A DNA stretch of 20,351 nt from a virus. Positions within the stretch are counted from its first letter, which is position 1. Every line of letters starts with the position of its first letter. Positions 1-7,193 of the stretch are shown one piece after another. The position numbers and the translations under genes are program-made. Location: positions 1-20,351 of the IMG/VR virus record IMGVR_UViG_3300023284_001866, one strand, 5' to 3'. Under the pieces are notes generated by a model. The model was given only the letters and a program-made list of their open reading frames with translations. It ran no database searches and was not told where the DNA came from.

Positions 1-170
1 AAGAGCATGAAGTAACTAGCCGGGCTCTCGACGCGCACCTTCTTGTCGATGTTAGTGGCGTCGGTGTTGAACGCGGTGTCCGCATCCCGCGCGGTAACGT
101 CAGCGTAGGTGCGAGCAGCTTGCGAGTGGTTGTCGTCTCCGATGAAGTCCTTGTGAAATATGTTTGCCAT
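1..170 (-). CDS. Phage virion-associated protein, N-terminal part (cut by window edge)
   Basis: Reading leftward from an ATG at 170, the frame stays open to the window edge for 56 residues and begins MANIFHKDFIGDD. It is rich in Ala, Asp and Thr (AARTYADVTARDADTAFNTD) and has a motif RVESPASYF near the cut end. Proteins with this type of start are common in phage structural regions, but I do not know the function. Its ATG shares one base with the TAA of the preceding gene (TAATG), so translation is probably coupled. It lies downstream of head and connector genes, so a virion role is likely by position only. Confidence 0.75.
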   Translation of the reverse strand, partial: MANIFHKDFIGDDNHSQAARTYADVTARDADTAFNTDATNIDKKVRVESPASYFML

Positions 171-1003
171 TACACGAACACCGGATTTCCGCGAACCAGC
201 TCGCCCGCGTTGTTGAAGCAGATGCGCAGATCCTCAGCCAGGATGAAAGTCTCGACCACCATGTTCTCGTGGACCAACTTCTGTAAGTCTATCGCGAACC
301 ACAACAATGCCGTGCCGCCTCCGGTGGCGTGACGCAGAGTGAATGCGTTGGGGCTGTTGAAGAACGCGTTGATCTGTATGCCCGGAGTGAACTGCACACC
401 CGGAGATATGTCTAGGACGATCTCACTGTTAGCGGGGAATTTAGAAGACGGGAAGTTCTTCTTGAAGAACACTATGTCGTTCGGCGGTATACCTTCTGAC
501 ATGACGAATGAAACGTCCGCGCTCGCACCCGTGGTACCGGTCTGTATATACAAGATCTTGGATATTACCAGATCTGGCGAGGGCAAAAGCGTCTCGTGGG
601 CGGTGCTCGTATGCTCTTCGCTGTTGTCAGATTGTCTAATTACCCGGACTTGCAGAGCCCCCATCTTCGAAGACTCAGGCGCTCTGGTGCCCTCGTCCGT
701 GAAGTCCTGCGCCACAACGATGTGATCATCCTCAAAATCCGGCGCGTTGACGACCAGGTGGTGGCCTGCCGCTGATATCCTGATCTCGCGACCCAACAGT
801 AGAGACCCCTGCGCGACCTGAAATTCGCCTGGGTTCCACACTTCGTCCTCACGCCGCTGAACCTCTGGAACATCGGTGAGTTCGTCCATTCTAATCCGCT
901 CACTGAGATCCTCGAACTCGCTGCCCCTGATGTACAGGGTGCCCGGCGTGGACGAATTGAAAACAGTTACAGAACCATCTCCATAGGCAGTATTAAGGGG
1001 CAT
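170..1003 (-). CDS. Putative virion protein, 277 aa, unknown function
   Basis: A 277-residue soluble protein beginning MPLNTAYGDGSVTVFN. It has no signal peptide or membrane segment. Alternating hydrophobic and polar stretches suggest a beta-rich fold, as in head or tail accessory proteins. The ATG directly follows the TAA of the connector gene (TAAATG) with an AGAGGTG ribosome site upstream. Its stop overlaps the start of the next gene. Its place just after a DnaT-like connector suggests a head-tail joining, neck or tail role, but no motif confirms this. Confidence 0.8.
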   Translation of the reverse strand: MPLNTAYGDGSVTVFNSSTPGTLYIRGSEFEDLSERIRMDELTDVPEVQRREDEVWNPGEFQVAQGSLLLGREIRISAAGHHLVVNAPDFEDDHIVVAQDFTDEGTRAPESSKMGALQVRVIRQSDNSEEHTSTAHETLLPSPDLVISKILYIQTGTTGASADVSFVMSEGIPPNDIVFFKKNFPSSKFPANSEIVLDISPGVQFTPGIQINAFFNSPNAFTLRHATGGGTALLWFAIDLQKLVHENMVVETFILAEDLRICFNNAGELVRGNPVFV

Positions 1004-1648
1004 TTAATCACCTCTGGCCAACCTAACATTCATGGAAGATCGTAATAGTTCCTCAAGCCAGAGATCCGCTTCCGGATATTCTGGAATGAGAAAGTCATTA
1101 ACCAGGGAGGATTTAACCCCCGTGGCGCCAGCCGCCAAGTTTTTGCCGAGAACCTGAGAGGTTGTCTCAAACCACTTCTCTTCTTCAAGGGGTCCGACCT
1201 TCTCTCTTATACGAGTGATTTGACCTGTCTCTCCCTGATCGGGACGATTAGCACAGACAGGATCTGTTAGATCTTGTCTTGGCACAGGTAGGGGGGCGTC
1301 CGGAGCTAGGACACCACACATAGCCGTACGGAGAGCATACTCCGCAGTAGCCTTTTCTAGTTGTCTAGGGATATCGTCTACGCTGGACAGCAGAAAGCCA
1401 TCGGCGTCAAAAGCAGATAGGCGGGGCCACTCAAGGCCCTGTCCCTTGGTAGAACGAACTCCACGGAACCTCAAGCCAAATCGCTTGTCGATATAGTCCG
1501 TCGCACGGATGATGGCGGATTCTTTTAGCGTAGTAGAGAAAGTAGACCAAGCAGTATTACCACGATCTGCGTGGTGTGTATCTACATAGGCTACGTCTAC
1601 ATAGGCATTCGCACCCGGAATACCCGTTCCAGTTTCTACGGTGAACAT
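1004..1648 (-). CDS. DnaT-like head-tail connector (adaptor) protein
   Basis: A 214-residue protein with the N-terminal pattern GANAYVDVAYVDTHHADRGN, then ATDYIDKRFG, a RFRG turn and LEWPR, ending with a helical AEYALRTA segment. I recognise this pattern from the phage family annotated as DnaT-like ssDNA-binding proteins. In virion operons these are thought to act as head-completion or head-tail adaptor proteins rather than in replication. The start lies inside the 3' end of the GIY-YIG gene (13-base overlap), so its ribosome site (GAGAGGCGGG) sits within that endonuclease's coding sequence. This suggests the endonuclease gene became fused to the upstream side of the connector. The assignment is from memory of the pattern. 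Confidence 0.65.
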   Translation of the reverse strand: MFTVETGTGIPGANAYVDVAYVDTHHADRGNTAWSTFSTTLKESAIIRATDYIDKRFGLRFRGVRSTKGQGLEWPRLSAFDADGFLLSSVDDIPRQLEKATAEYALRTAMCGVLAPDAPLPVPRQDLTDPVCANRPDQGETGQITRIREKVGPLEEEKWFETTSQVLGKNLAAGATGVKSSLVNDFLIPEYPEADLWLEELLRSSMNVRLARGD

Positions 1649-2196
1649 GTTGCCCGCCTCTCAGCCCACCACACCTTCATACGTTCGCTATGAGCTACTC
1701 GCTTCTCGGGATCAGAGTAAAACCCCTTCATGAATTCAGTATGTTCTGGTCTTTGCTTCCCGCGCCAAGCAGAACCCATGTTTTTTGTCTGTTCAGGCGT
1801 CAACTTACGTCCGGGTACCGCTTTCTTCTGTGCATCACGACAAACCTGCGAAACTCCACGCGTCTTTGCGGCCCGACTCATACGCTGTCGCGTCTCAGAA
1901 GAAATTTGATGATTTACACTTCCGCCGGTACGAAGATTATATCCATACGGAGCAAGGGTGCCCAGATCGTGGATATACTGAATCTCCAGCAAATCCACAT
2001 CTCGGTCCAAAGTGGCATAAGCTAAAACACTCAAGTCAAAAGAGGACCAACCATACTTCGCAATAGCGGCCTTCATCGCTCTACACCCGGAGGATGATAC
2101 CTGATGAAACCTCAATCGCTCAGACAGATTACTCGTCTGTCCGACGTATTGCTTTCCGTTAACCGTATTGGTCAAGCAATAGATTGTGAATGCCAT
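1636..2196 (-). CDS. GIY-YIG homing endonuclease (free-standing)
   Basis: A 186-residue protein. The GIY-YIG nuclease core is at the N terminus: TIYCLTN (4-10), YVGQT (17-21), Arg27 in SERLRFHQ, catalytic Glu71 in LLEIQYI, and the YGYNLRTGG motif at 84-92 with Asn87. The C-terminal half contains NUMOD3-like DNA-binding repeats (SSETRQRMSRAAK, then KLTPEQTKNMGSAWRGK, then PEKRVAHSERMKVWW). Enzymes of this class cut a specific site in endonuclease-free phage DNA and spread by recombination. It sits between virion genes with no intron visible. The ATG at 2196 follows a GGGGAGG ribosome site that is buried in a hairpin. The 3' end overlaps the connector gene by 13 bases. Confidence 0.92.
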   Translation of the reverse strand: MAFTIYCLTNTVNGKQYVGQTSNLSERLRFHQVSSSGCRAMKAAIAKYGWSSFDLSVLAYATLDRDVDLLEIQYIHDLGTLAPYGYNLRTGGSVNHQISSETRQRMSRAAKTRGVSQVCRDAQKKAVPGRKLTPEQTKNMGSAWRGKQRPEHTEFMKGFYSDPEKRVAHSERMKVWWAERRATCSP

Positions 2197-2198
2197 GA

Positions 2199-2225
2199 GG
2201 AGCCTCCCCTATAGGGTTAGGCTCC
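2199..2225 (-). promoter_or_regulatory. Hairpin enclosing the ribosome site of the GIY-YIG gene
   Basis: GGAGCC at 2199-2204 pairs with GGCTCC at 2220-2225, and the interior holds a palindrome CCCTATAGGG (2207-2216). On the minus-strand RNA this stem-loop contains the GGGGAGG ribosome site of the endonuclease whose ATG is at 2196. Phage homing endonucleases such as T4 I-TevI are known to be translationally restrained by an RNA hairpin over the ribosome site. The same arrangement is inferred here. Confidence 0.6.
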
Positions 2226-2405
2226 TTACGAGCCGCCCGCGCCCTTATCTGGTCCCTTTAGACCAGGGGACATGCCACGAACCATAGGTGCAGGATTCGG
2301 CTTCTTCATCGCAGAAGGACCGAGGTTCTTCACACCAGGGCCGCGCCGCTGGTTAGCATGCGACTGAGCGGCCATCTTCATGCCAGCTTCAATAATTCTC
2401 GCCAT
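2226..2405 (-). CDS. Small basic Gly/Pro-rich phage protein, 59 aa
   Basis: The ORF starts at ATG 2405 after an AGGAG ribosome site 9 bases upstream and ends with TAA at 2226. It encodes 59 residues starting MARIIEAGMKMAAQ. The tail is rich in Gly, Pro, Lys and Met (for example KKPNPAPMVRGMSPG and GPDKGAGGS), with no membrane segment, and is probably disordered. It lies between two virion genes. Function is unknown; a minor capsid or DNA-contacting role is possible but not shown. It is supported by the ribosome site, by the fit between neighbours and by its biased composition. Confidence 0.7.
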   Translation of the reverse strand: MARIIEAGMKMAAQSHANQRRGPGVKNLGPSAMKKPNPAPMVRGMSPGLKGPDKGAGGS

Positions 2406-2427
2406 GTTCTTCGTCTCCTGTTGCTAT

Positions 2428-2450
2428 GAGGGGGTTGTTAGGCCCCACTC
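2428..2450 (-). terminator. Intergenic hairpin, terminator-like but without U-tract
   Basis: GAGGGGG (2428-2434) can pair with CCCCACTC (2443-2450) around a short loop, just downstream of the 99-aa virion gene. No run of T follows on the minus strand, so it may be a leaky terminator or an mRNA-end or processing structure rather than a full terminator. Confidence 0.35.
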
Positions 2451-2453
2451 AGA

Positions 2454-2753
2454 TTAAGCGTCCAGCGAAGCTACGCGCGGTGCGAAGGCAATGTAGTTGC
2501 CATCCGTGTCGAGGTCGGCAACTGGCGTTGCGCCGATCTGCACTACGGTGTCGAAGTATCCAGCCGGATACTGATCGAAGTCACCTGCGGGATCACCCGC
2601 CTTCTCCGTTGCGTTCATCGAAGCGATAACCGCTGCAATGATTGCTGCGTCAGTCTGTGCGTCGTCTTCATGGACGACCACTTCGCGGATCTGATTGATG
2701 TCCTGGGTCACACCCTGAGTGGTGCGAGTCACCAGGTAAATTGCTGCGGCCAT
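2454..2753 (-). CDS. Putative small virion protein, 99 aa
   Basis: A 99-residue acidic soluble protein beginning MAAAIYLVTRTTQG, with a VVHEDDAQTDAAIIAAVIASMNA segment in the middle and no membrane segment. The ATG at 2753 follows an AGGAG ribosome site by about 8 bases. Its place among capsid-region genes suggests a minor head or decoration protein. I do not recognise the family. Confidence 0.75.
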   Translation of the reverse strand: MAAAIYLVTRTTQGVTQDINQIREVVVHEDDAQTDAAIIAAVIASMNATEKAGDPAGDFDQYPAGYFDTVVQIGATPVADLDTDGNYIAFAPRVASLDA

Positions 2754-2796
2754 TGGTTCTACTCCTGTTCAAAAGTGGCTACGGGGTTATCATATA

Positions 2797-2886
2797 CTAG
2801 AGCGCCAGTAGAAGCAAACACCCTACCAGCAGAGCAAGATTTTCGAGCTGTGGTGCCCAGACGGACCAGTCGTATAGATCGAACAT
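2797..2886 (-). CDS. Candidate 29-aa hydrophobic peptide
   Basis: A 29-residue ORF starting MFDLYDWSVWAPQLENLA and ending in a hydrophobic run (LLVGCLLLLAL), which could span or anchor in a membrane. It starts at ATG 2886, 7 bases after a strong AAGGAG ribosome site. A different frame (2759-2941, GTG start) is open over the same stretch but has no ribosome site, so I prefer this one. It fills an otherwise unexplained 220-base gap between virion genes. It could still be chance. Confidence 0.35.
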   Translation of the reverse strand: MFDLYDWSVWAPQLENLALLVGCLLLLAL

Positions 2887-2974
2887 CACGGTTCTCCTTG
2901 GGGCGGCTTGGAAGGGACCATCTTTTTACAACGGCCCCCACCGCGCTGAGCGTGCTCCCCTAGCCGCCTATTCT

Positions 2975-3637
2975 TTATGCGACCAGTGCTAACTCACTGG
3001 CTGTTCCTCGGTCGTAACCGGGCGCTGCCGCTTCAACATCCTGTCGAGTTAGATTGGCTTTGCCGTATGCTTCCTCGACCGCGTTCAACTTCGGCTTACC
3101 TTTATGGGCTCCTGTCATCACCCAATGGCTGTCCACGTCCGGGTCCAATTTCCGCACTGCGGCAGCTATGTCCAAGTTCACCGAGGACGACGGCTCCTCT
3201 GCCCGGTAATTAGCGTCTTCCGGGAAGACGGGAATCCCGGCGTGTCCGTGTCCGTCCCTATCGGCGCCAGCACTGGCGGTATCGGGCCGGTTGGCGTCAG
3301 CATCGCTTCCGCTGGAAACTGCTGCCTCTTCGGGAGATCCTCCCCCATCCGACTGAACACCGGCTGGAGCTGGAGGGTCAATCCCTTCGAGGGACGCCTC
3401 AGAAACTTTACTTGCGCCATTGGCTTCTGCCTCCTCTTTGGCTACTGCTGCGTCGTACTCGGGAGTACCGCGTGCATACGCACCATAGAAGCTGAATACC
3501 CGCGCGGCAGTACCCATGTTATCGGACGACTGCACCAAAGCGTAGACACCATTGACAAATTGGTGTCCGTTAATCACTGTCGTCTGACCCTTACGGGGGC
3601 CAAACAGACGAAACTCAAACTGCATTATTCCGCTCAT
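2975..3637 (-). CDS. Putative head-associated protein with disordered middle, 220 aa
   Basis: Three parts are visible. A folded N-terminal part (1-58) contains RLFGPRKGQTTVINGHQFVNG and an aromatic FSFYGAYARGTPEYD. An Ala/Ser/Asp/Gly-rich low-complexity linker covers about 60-155. A short C-terminal domain (165-212) has DSHWVMTG, NAVEEAYGKANLTRQDVEAA and PGYDR. The C-terminal pattern (HW, then a helix, then TR-x-(D/E)-(V/I)-x-A-A-P-G) recurs at the ends of phage head-region proteins I have seen, but its role is not known to me. The ATG at 3637 is chosen over 3643 because it lies 6 bases after GAGGAG. It sits between virion genes. Confidence 0.75.
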   Translation of the reverse strand: MSGIMQFEFRLFGPRKGQTTVINGHQFVNGVYALVQSSDNMGTAARVFSFYGAYARGTPEYDAAVAKEEAEANGASKVSEASLEGIDPPAPAGVQSDGGGSPEEAAVSSGSDADANRPDTASAGADRDGHGHAGIPVFPEDANYRAEEPSSSVNLDIAAAVRKLDPDVDSHWVMTGAHKGKPKLNAVEEAYGKANLTRQDVEAAAPGYDRGTASELALVA

Positions 3638-3666
3638 TGTCATCTCCTCAAGTAGGAAAGGGTGGC

Positions 3667-3684
3667 GGGGGCTCTGTGGCCCCC
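3667..3684 (-). terminator. GC-rich intergenic hairpin
   Basis: GGGGGC (3667-3672) pairs perfectly with GCCCCC (3679-3684) across a 6-base loop, between the 291-aa and 220-aa virion genes. There is no U-tract on the minus strand. It may be a weak terminator or an mRNA stabiliser. Confidence 0.4.
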
Positions 3685-3691
3685 TACCGGA

Positions 3692-4567
3692 TTACGAAGT
3701 ACTTTTAACCGGAACGATCCGTGGTGGAGCCAATGGTGAAGCGGGAACGGCCACTGTCAGTACCGCACCTGCACTGCCTTCATCCACAATGGTGCTGAGA
3801 AGAACGGTCTCAACAGTACCATTATTGCGAATTTCGAACTCGATTGCAGCGTCACCAATGTTGTCACCAACAGTAGCAACGGTGAATAGCCGAGCACCCG
3901 CAGCACCTTCAGACAGGTCAAGAGAGGATGTGAGATCAGCGAACGCCGCCAATTCTGTAACCATTTGAGCCATGATGGCTTCGTAACTGTTGGATGCGAA
4001 TTGAGATAGATCGATAGTTGCATTGGTACCGCCACCACCGGTTACGGCGTTGGCCGTCAAAGTAGGTAGAACAGAATACTCACCCGGATCGACCAACTCG
4101 ATTGCAGTGATAACACCCGTTGAAACGGTGATCACACGGAACGTTGCCGCACGAATGAATGTGCCGCCCGCCGCCGTGAGAATGTCATCAACGATGTAAG
4201 TGGCCGTACCACCCGAGTTCAATGCACCATCGAGGTGGAATCGGTTCCTGCCGATGATACCCTGAGCCTGGTTTCTGGTCTTGCCCTTTGCCTCTGCAAC
4301 GATAGGATCGACTGTTTGGGCTGCACCACCGGTAACACGACAGAAGCCGGACCAGCCGTCTCCGCTATCCGCCAACAGGGTAGTGGTCACGATCTCGGTT
4401 ATAGTCGCAAGAGTATTCCAGAGAGCGTTGCCATCACCGTCGAAACGGCCAGCAGCAGCTCTACGCGCTCCTGCGACATCCGCAGCGAAGATGACCATCT
4501 TGTCAGAGCCCTGACCCAGATTGCTCACTGGTGTGCTCTGTGGAAGTTCTACGAGATATGCAGGCAT
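3692..4567 (-). CDS. Putative virion (head) protein downstream of the major capsid, 291 aa
   Basis: A 291-residue protein beginning MPAYLVELPQSTPVSN. Its Gly/Thr/Ala/Val-rich, beta-strand-like composition (for example TAAGGTFIRAATFRV and TGGGGTNATIDLSQF) is typical of virion surface proteins. It has no signal peptide. The ATG at 4567 is used rather than the TTG at 4582 because AAGGAGG lies 5 bases before it. It follows the major capsid gene, from which it is separated by a strong hairpin. A head decoration, stabilising or tail-tube role would fit, but no family is recognised. Confidence 0.75.
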   Translation of the reverse strand: MPAYLVELPQSTPVSNLGQGSDKMVIFAADVAGARRAAAGRFDGDGNALWNTLATITEIVTTTLLADSGDGWSGFCRVTGGAAQTVDPIVAEAKGKTRNQAQGIIGRNRFHLDGALNSGGTATYIVDDILTAAGGTFIRAATFRVITVSTGVITAIELVDPGEYSVLPTLTANAVTGGGGTNATIDLSQFASNSYEAIMAQMVTELAAFADLTSSLDLSEGAAGARLFTVATVGDNIGDAAIEFEIRNNGTVETVLLSTIVDEGSAGAVLTVAVPASPLAPPRIVPVKSTS

Positions 4568-4593
4568 GTTGCCCTCCTTCAAGCTGTTAGTGG

Positions 4594-4620
4594 TAGGGGA
4601 GTGTCAGAAACACTCCCCTA
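4594..4620 (-). terminator. Strong 11-bp hairpin after the major capsid gene
   Basis: TAGGGGAGTGT (4594-4604) pairs perfectly with ACACTCCCCTA (4610-4620) around a 5-base loop. It begins 12 bases after the capsid stop codon on the minus strand. No U-tract follows. It may partly terminate transcription or protect the 3' end of an abundant capsid mRNA. Confidence 0.55.
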
Positions 4621-4632
4621 ATCCAGTACACC

Positions 4633-5607
4633 TTAGTTGGTGATGCCCGAAGCGCAGGCGAGACCCAGCTCAGAGAACAAGGCGAGACCAGCGTACCACT
4701 TTACGCGCCACACACGCTCGTCCTTCTCGAAGTGAGTTCCAACATCTTCAACAACCACGCCAGCCGCATTCGCAGCGGTCAGGCCAGCGATACCATGCTG
4801 ACGGCCACCTTCGTCGAGCGTACCCGCGAAGAAAGTCGTTGCAGTGGTCGTTGAGCCCTGCGTCTGGTCAATCGGCAGGTAGTCGTTGCGGAAGATTGGC
4901 ACACCGTTATAAACGGGAACGGTCTTACCAGAAGGCAGCTCCAAAACTTCGTTGATACCCGCACCACCCAAAGCGCGAAGCAGAGCCTTGAAGGCCCGGA
5001 TCGTGCGCTTGTGCATGATGTAGTAGTCAACGTCGCCGTCCTTGTCCACAACGAGGTCAGTAACCTCGTCCATGGTCTCGAACGATAGAGCGTCGCCGTT
5101 CGCAGCCGTTGCGGCAACTGTCTGAGCAGATGCACACAGGGATACGATACCAGGGAAAGTCTCGTTCGTACCGTCGCCGTTGACGAGCATGTCCTGATAC
5201 TTACGACCGGCAGACTTCGCCTTAGACCCGATCTGGGTCGCGGTCTGGTCGTTGCCGTCGCTGGAGCGGGTTGCCTGAATCAGGCCGTTCACCTCGGCGT
5301 CACCCATGATGGTCGTCAAGGATGCGGTTACTTCGGTGAAGGTAGCTGCGTTCTTAGCAGCCTGTCGCTCAGCTAGGTTGGAGCCTCCTGAAGCGGTAGA
5401 ACCAATAACACCATCGGTGTCACCGATACCAACCGTCGCAACAGGACCCAATAGGGCCTCGCGGTTGTACTTGAGGGCGTTACCGTCAATACCGTCGAAC
5501 GGGATAACCTCGAAGAAACGGTTGACGGTGATGATGCTCTCGATCACACCGGCAACTAACTCGTTTAGGCCAAGCTTGGCGCTTTCGGCCAGGGTTACGG
5601 AAGCCAT
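4633..5607 (-). CDS. Major capsid protein (HK97-fold type)
   Basis: A 324-residue protein beginning MASVTLAESAKLGLNELVAGVIE. The segment VNRFFEVIPFDGIDGNALKY resembles the start of many capsid proteins. A GDAEVNGLIQATRSS stretch and long helix are followed by a central DYYIMHKRTIRAFKALLRALG segment and a conserved-looking VPVYNGVPIFRNDYLP strand. The C-terminal part has GLTAANAAGVVVEDVG and WRVKWYAGLALFS. Length, composition and position directly after a scaffold-like gene all fit an HK97-fold major capsid protein. It has its own promoter (5744-5772) and a GAGGAG ribosome site 9 bases before the ATG, consistent with high expression. Confidence 0.85.
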   Translation of the reverse strand: MASVTLAESAKLGLNELVAGVIESIITVNRFFEVIPFDGIDGNALKYNREALLGPVATVGIGDTDGVIGSTASGGSNLAERQAAKNAATFTEVTASLTTIMGDAEVNGLIQATRSSDGNDQTATQIGSKAKSAGRKYQDMLVNGDGTNETFPGIVSLCASAQTVAATAANGDALSFETMDEVTDLVVDKDGDVDYYIMHKRTIRAFKALLRALGGAGINEVLELPSGKTVPVYNGVPIFRNDYLPIDQTQGSTTTATTFFAGTLDEGGRQHGIAGLTAANAAGVVVEDVGTHFEKDERVWRVKWYAGLALFSELGLACASGITN

Positions 5608-5743
5608 AATTGATTTCTCCTCTGCGTCCGTGTTGAATCAGGGTACCGGCCTGAGGAGAAGCCTCTCGCTTCCGTTATAACCTCGTGATCTTCTGAACAA
5701 GCATCACGCCTATTCAGAGTCACACCGAAAGAATTTCAGGGAT

Positions 5744-5772
5744 AGTATCTCAGGGAAGAAACAGGTTGTCAA
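5744..5772 (-). promoter_or_regulatory. Promoter for the major capsid gene
   Basis: On the minus strand, TTGACA (5767-5772) and GATACT (5744-5749) are separated by exactly 17 bases. The -35 box overlaps the last codons and stop of the scaffold gene. The predicted transcript has a leader of about 130 bases before the capsid ATG at 5607. The -35 is perfect; the -10 matches 4 of 6. Confidence 0.6.
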
Positions 5773-6635
5773 CCCCCTGGAAGCGTGCTACCCCCGCGTC
5801 CGTCTACCGCTTGACCTTTCGTAAGGCCAATGGAGATTTTCTGTTGGGAAGATAAGTTGTCCATGTTCTGCTGAGAACCGGGACGTTGTGTGGATCGGCT
5901 CATGGACCCAGGCGTAGTGCCTGACCCGTTAGGCGCTTCACTTTCGAATGCGCGTCCGAACCTATCTTGGGTTTTCATTTCAGCAACGAGGCCACCGACG
6001 CCTAAGAAGCCGCCAGCGGAATCGAGACGTGCATCACCCTGGGCATCCAGGACCGTCACGCCGTAGTCTCCGCTATCCTTCCGCACCATCTTGCACGCGG
6101 CAAGTACGTGGGGCAGAAGGAGGTCGATAGAGCCCTTATGTTCTGCGAGGGCACGGGAAGCTGCATCGGAAATCAGATGCTTGGACAGAGCACCGCGCAT
6201 TTCTGCCAGCTCCCCATCCTTGGTTTCAGTGACAGCCGCGACACGCCTATCGGCCTCCGCGTTCACCTTCTCCATATTGATCTTGATTTCCTTGCCACCT
6301 TTGATCTGTTCCTGGAGGTTATCCACGAACGCTTTCAGTGCAGCCGTCATGCCGTCGTCACCAGCCTCCAGGCCGACAGACAGTGCAAACTCGTCGATTG
6401 CCTTGGAGGCAAGCCGACGTTCCGCATTCTCATCTGTGACCTTTTTCTTGTCGTTACGCACGCCCAATAGGGACTCTTGGTTACCGAGCAAATCGGCAAC
6501 GATACCCATTGAGGAAGGAAGCAACGTGAACTTACCAGCGTTGTCACCTTCGCCTTCGCCGTACAGACCACGGTACTTCTCAGGAACGCCGTTGATGTCC
6601 TCGACCGTGGTGTTATTCTTGAAAGTGAACTCCAT
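5769..6635 (-). CDS. Putative scaffolding protein, 288 aa
   Basis: The protein starts MEFTFKNNTTVEDINGVPEKY with the VPEKYRGLYGEGEG feature often seen at the start of phage scaffold proteins. A charged, coiled-coil-like helical region covers about 100-155 (LQEQIKGGKEIKINMEKVNA, then ADRRVAAVTETKDGELAEM). A QDRFGRAFESEAPNGSG motif and a Ser/Gly/Gln-rich disordered tail follow. This is the usual architecture of head scaffolds, which assemble with and then leave the capsid. The start at 6635 is supported by GAGGAGG 5 bases upstream; the longer frame from 6674 has no such site. It lies immediately upstream of the capsid gene. Confidence 0.75.
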   Translation of the reverse strand: MEFTFKNNTTVEDINGVPEKYRGLYGEGEGDNAGKFTLLPSSMGIVADLLGNQESLLGVRNDKKKVTDENAERRLASKAIDEFALSVGLEAGDDGMTAALKAFVDNLQEQIKGGKEIKINMEKVNAEADRRVAAVTETKDGELAEMRGALSKHLISDAASRALAEHKGSIDLLLPHVLAACKMVRKDSGDYGVTVLDAQGDARLDSAGGFLGVGGLVAEMKTQDRFGRAFESEAPNGSGTTPGSMSRSTQRPGSQQNMDNLSSQQKISIGLTKGQAVDGRGGSTLPGG

Positions 6636-6732
6636 GTCATCCTCCTCTGGAGCTGGTAAAAGCGTTCCGTCCATATAGGCTCACCCCATATGCACCAGCC
6701 TTTACACATACAGCTTCACGCTGCACATAGTT

Positions 6733-6760
6733 AAAATACGCTAACCTACCGTCTTGTCAA
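6733..6760 (-). promoter_or_regulatory. Promoter upstream of the scaffold and capsid genes
   Basis: On the minus strand a perfect TTGACA (6755-6760) is separated by 16 bases from TATTTT (6733-6738). It lies in the gap between the exported-protein gene (stop at 6763) and the scaffold gene (start 6635), leaving a leader of about 90 bases. Confidence 0.6.
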
Positions 6761-6762
6761 GC

Positions 6763-7176
6763 CTATACGTCATCCCCTGGTACACTCCTAGGAGAGAGCC
6801 AAGTGAAACCTTTCTGTTTATGACTGTCCGCGAAGCGCCAAATCTCAATGACCTCTCCGTCAACCGATGTGAAGGTCCATAGCTTTTCTAGCAGTATGCC
6901 CCTAACTGCCCGGACACCCTGAGCAAAGTGTTCTGGAATGCGAGCGTCCCAACAAGGGGTGTCCCTGCTAATCCATTCGGCATACCCTTCCCCACCCTCG
7001 CGCGTAACAATATCGCTCATATCCCGAACCAATTGCTCGTCTGTACTGTTGCAATAGGCCCCGACTACGACCTTATCACCAGCTACCCACTTAGGATGGT
7101 CAGTAGCAGAAGCCGCACTTGTGCTGCCAATCAGCATGAACAAACCTAAAATAGAAACAGCAATCTTTTTCCACAT
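6763..7176 (-). CDS. Exported protein of unknown function, 137 aa
   Basis: The N terminus is a textbook signal peptide: MWKK, then a hydrophobic core (IAVSILGLFMLIG) and a STSAASA cleavage region (probably after residue 24). The mature part of about 113 residues is soluble and has two cysteines (Cys42, Cys75) that could form a disulfide in the periplasm. It contains an EWISRDTPCWDARIPEHFAQ stretch and several Trp. It has a good AAAGGAG ribosome site. Virion operons rarely contain secreted proteins, so this could be a moron gene that changes the host envelope, or a lysis or exclusion factor. No family is recognised. Confidence 0.75.
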   Translation of the reverse strand: MWKKIAVSILGLFMLIGSTSAASATDHPKWVAGDKVVVGAYCNSTDEQLVRDMSDIVTREGGEGYAEWISRDTPCWDARIPEHFAQGVRAVRGILLEKLWTFTSVDGEVIEIWRFADSHKQKGFTWLSPRSVPGDDV

Positions 7177-7193
7177 AATGGAACTCCTTTAGG

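Noticed and set aside
339-725. Plus-strand 128-codon ORF opposite the 277-aa virion gene
   Set aside because: Shadow of a well-supported minus-strand gene; no ribosome site and Cys/Ser-rich chance composition.
2759-2941. Minus-strand 60-codon ORF with GTG start
   Set aside because: No ribosome site; the overlapping 29-aa frame has a good one and a more sensible composition.
3104-3655. Plus-strand 183-codon ORF
   Set aside because: Antisense of the 220-aa head-region gene; all neighbours are on the minus strand.
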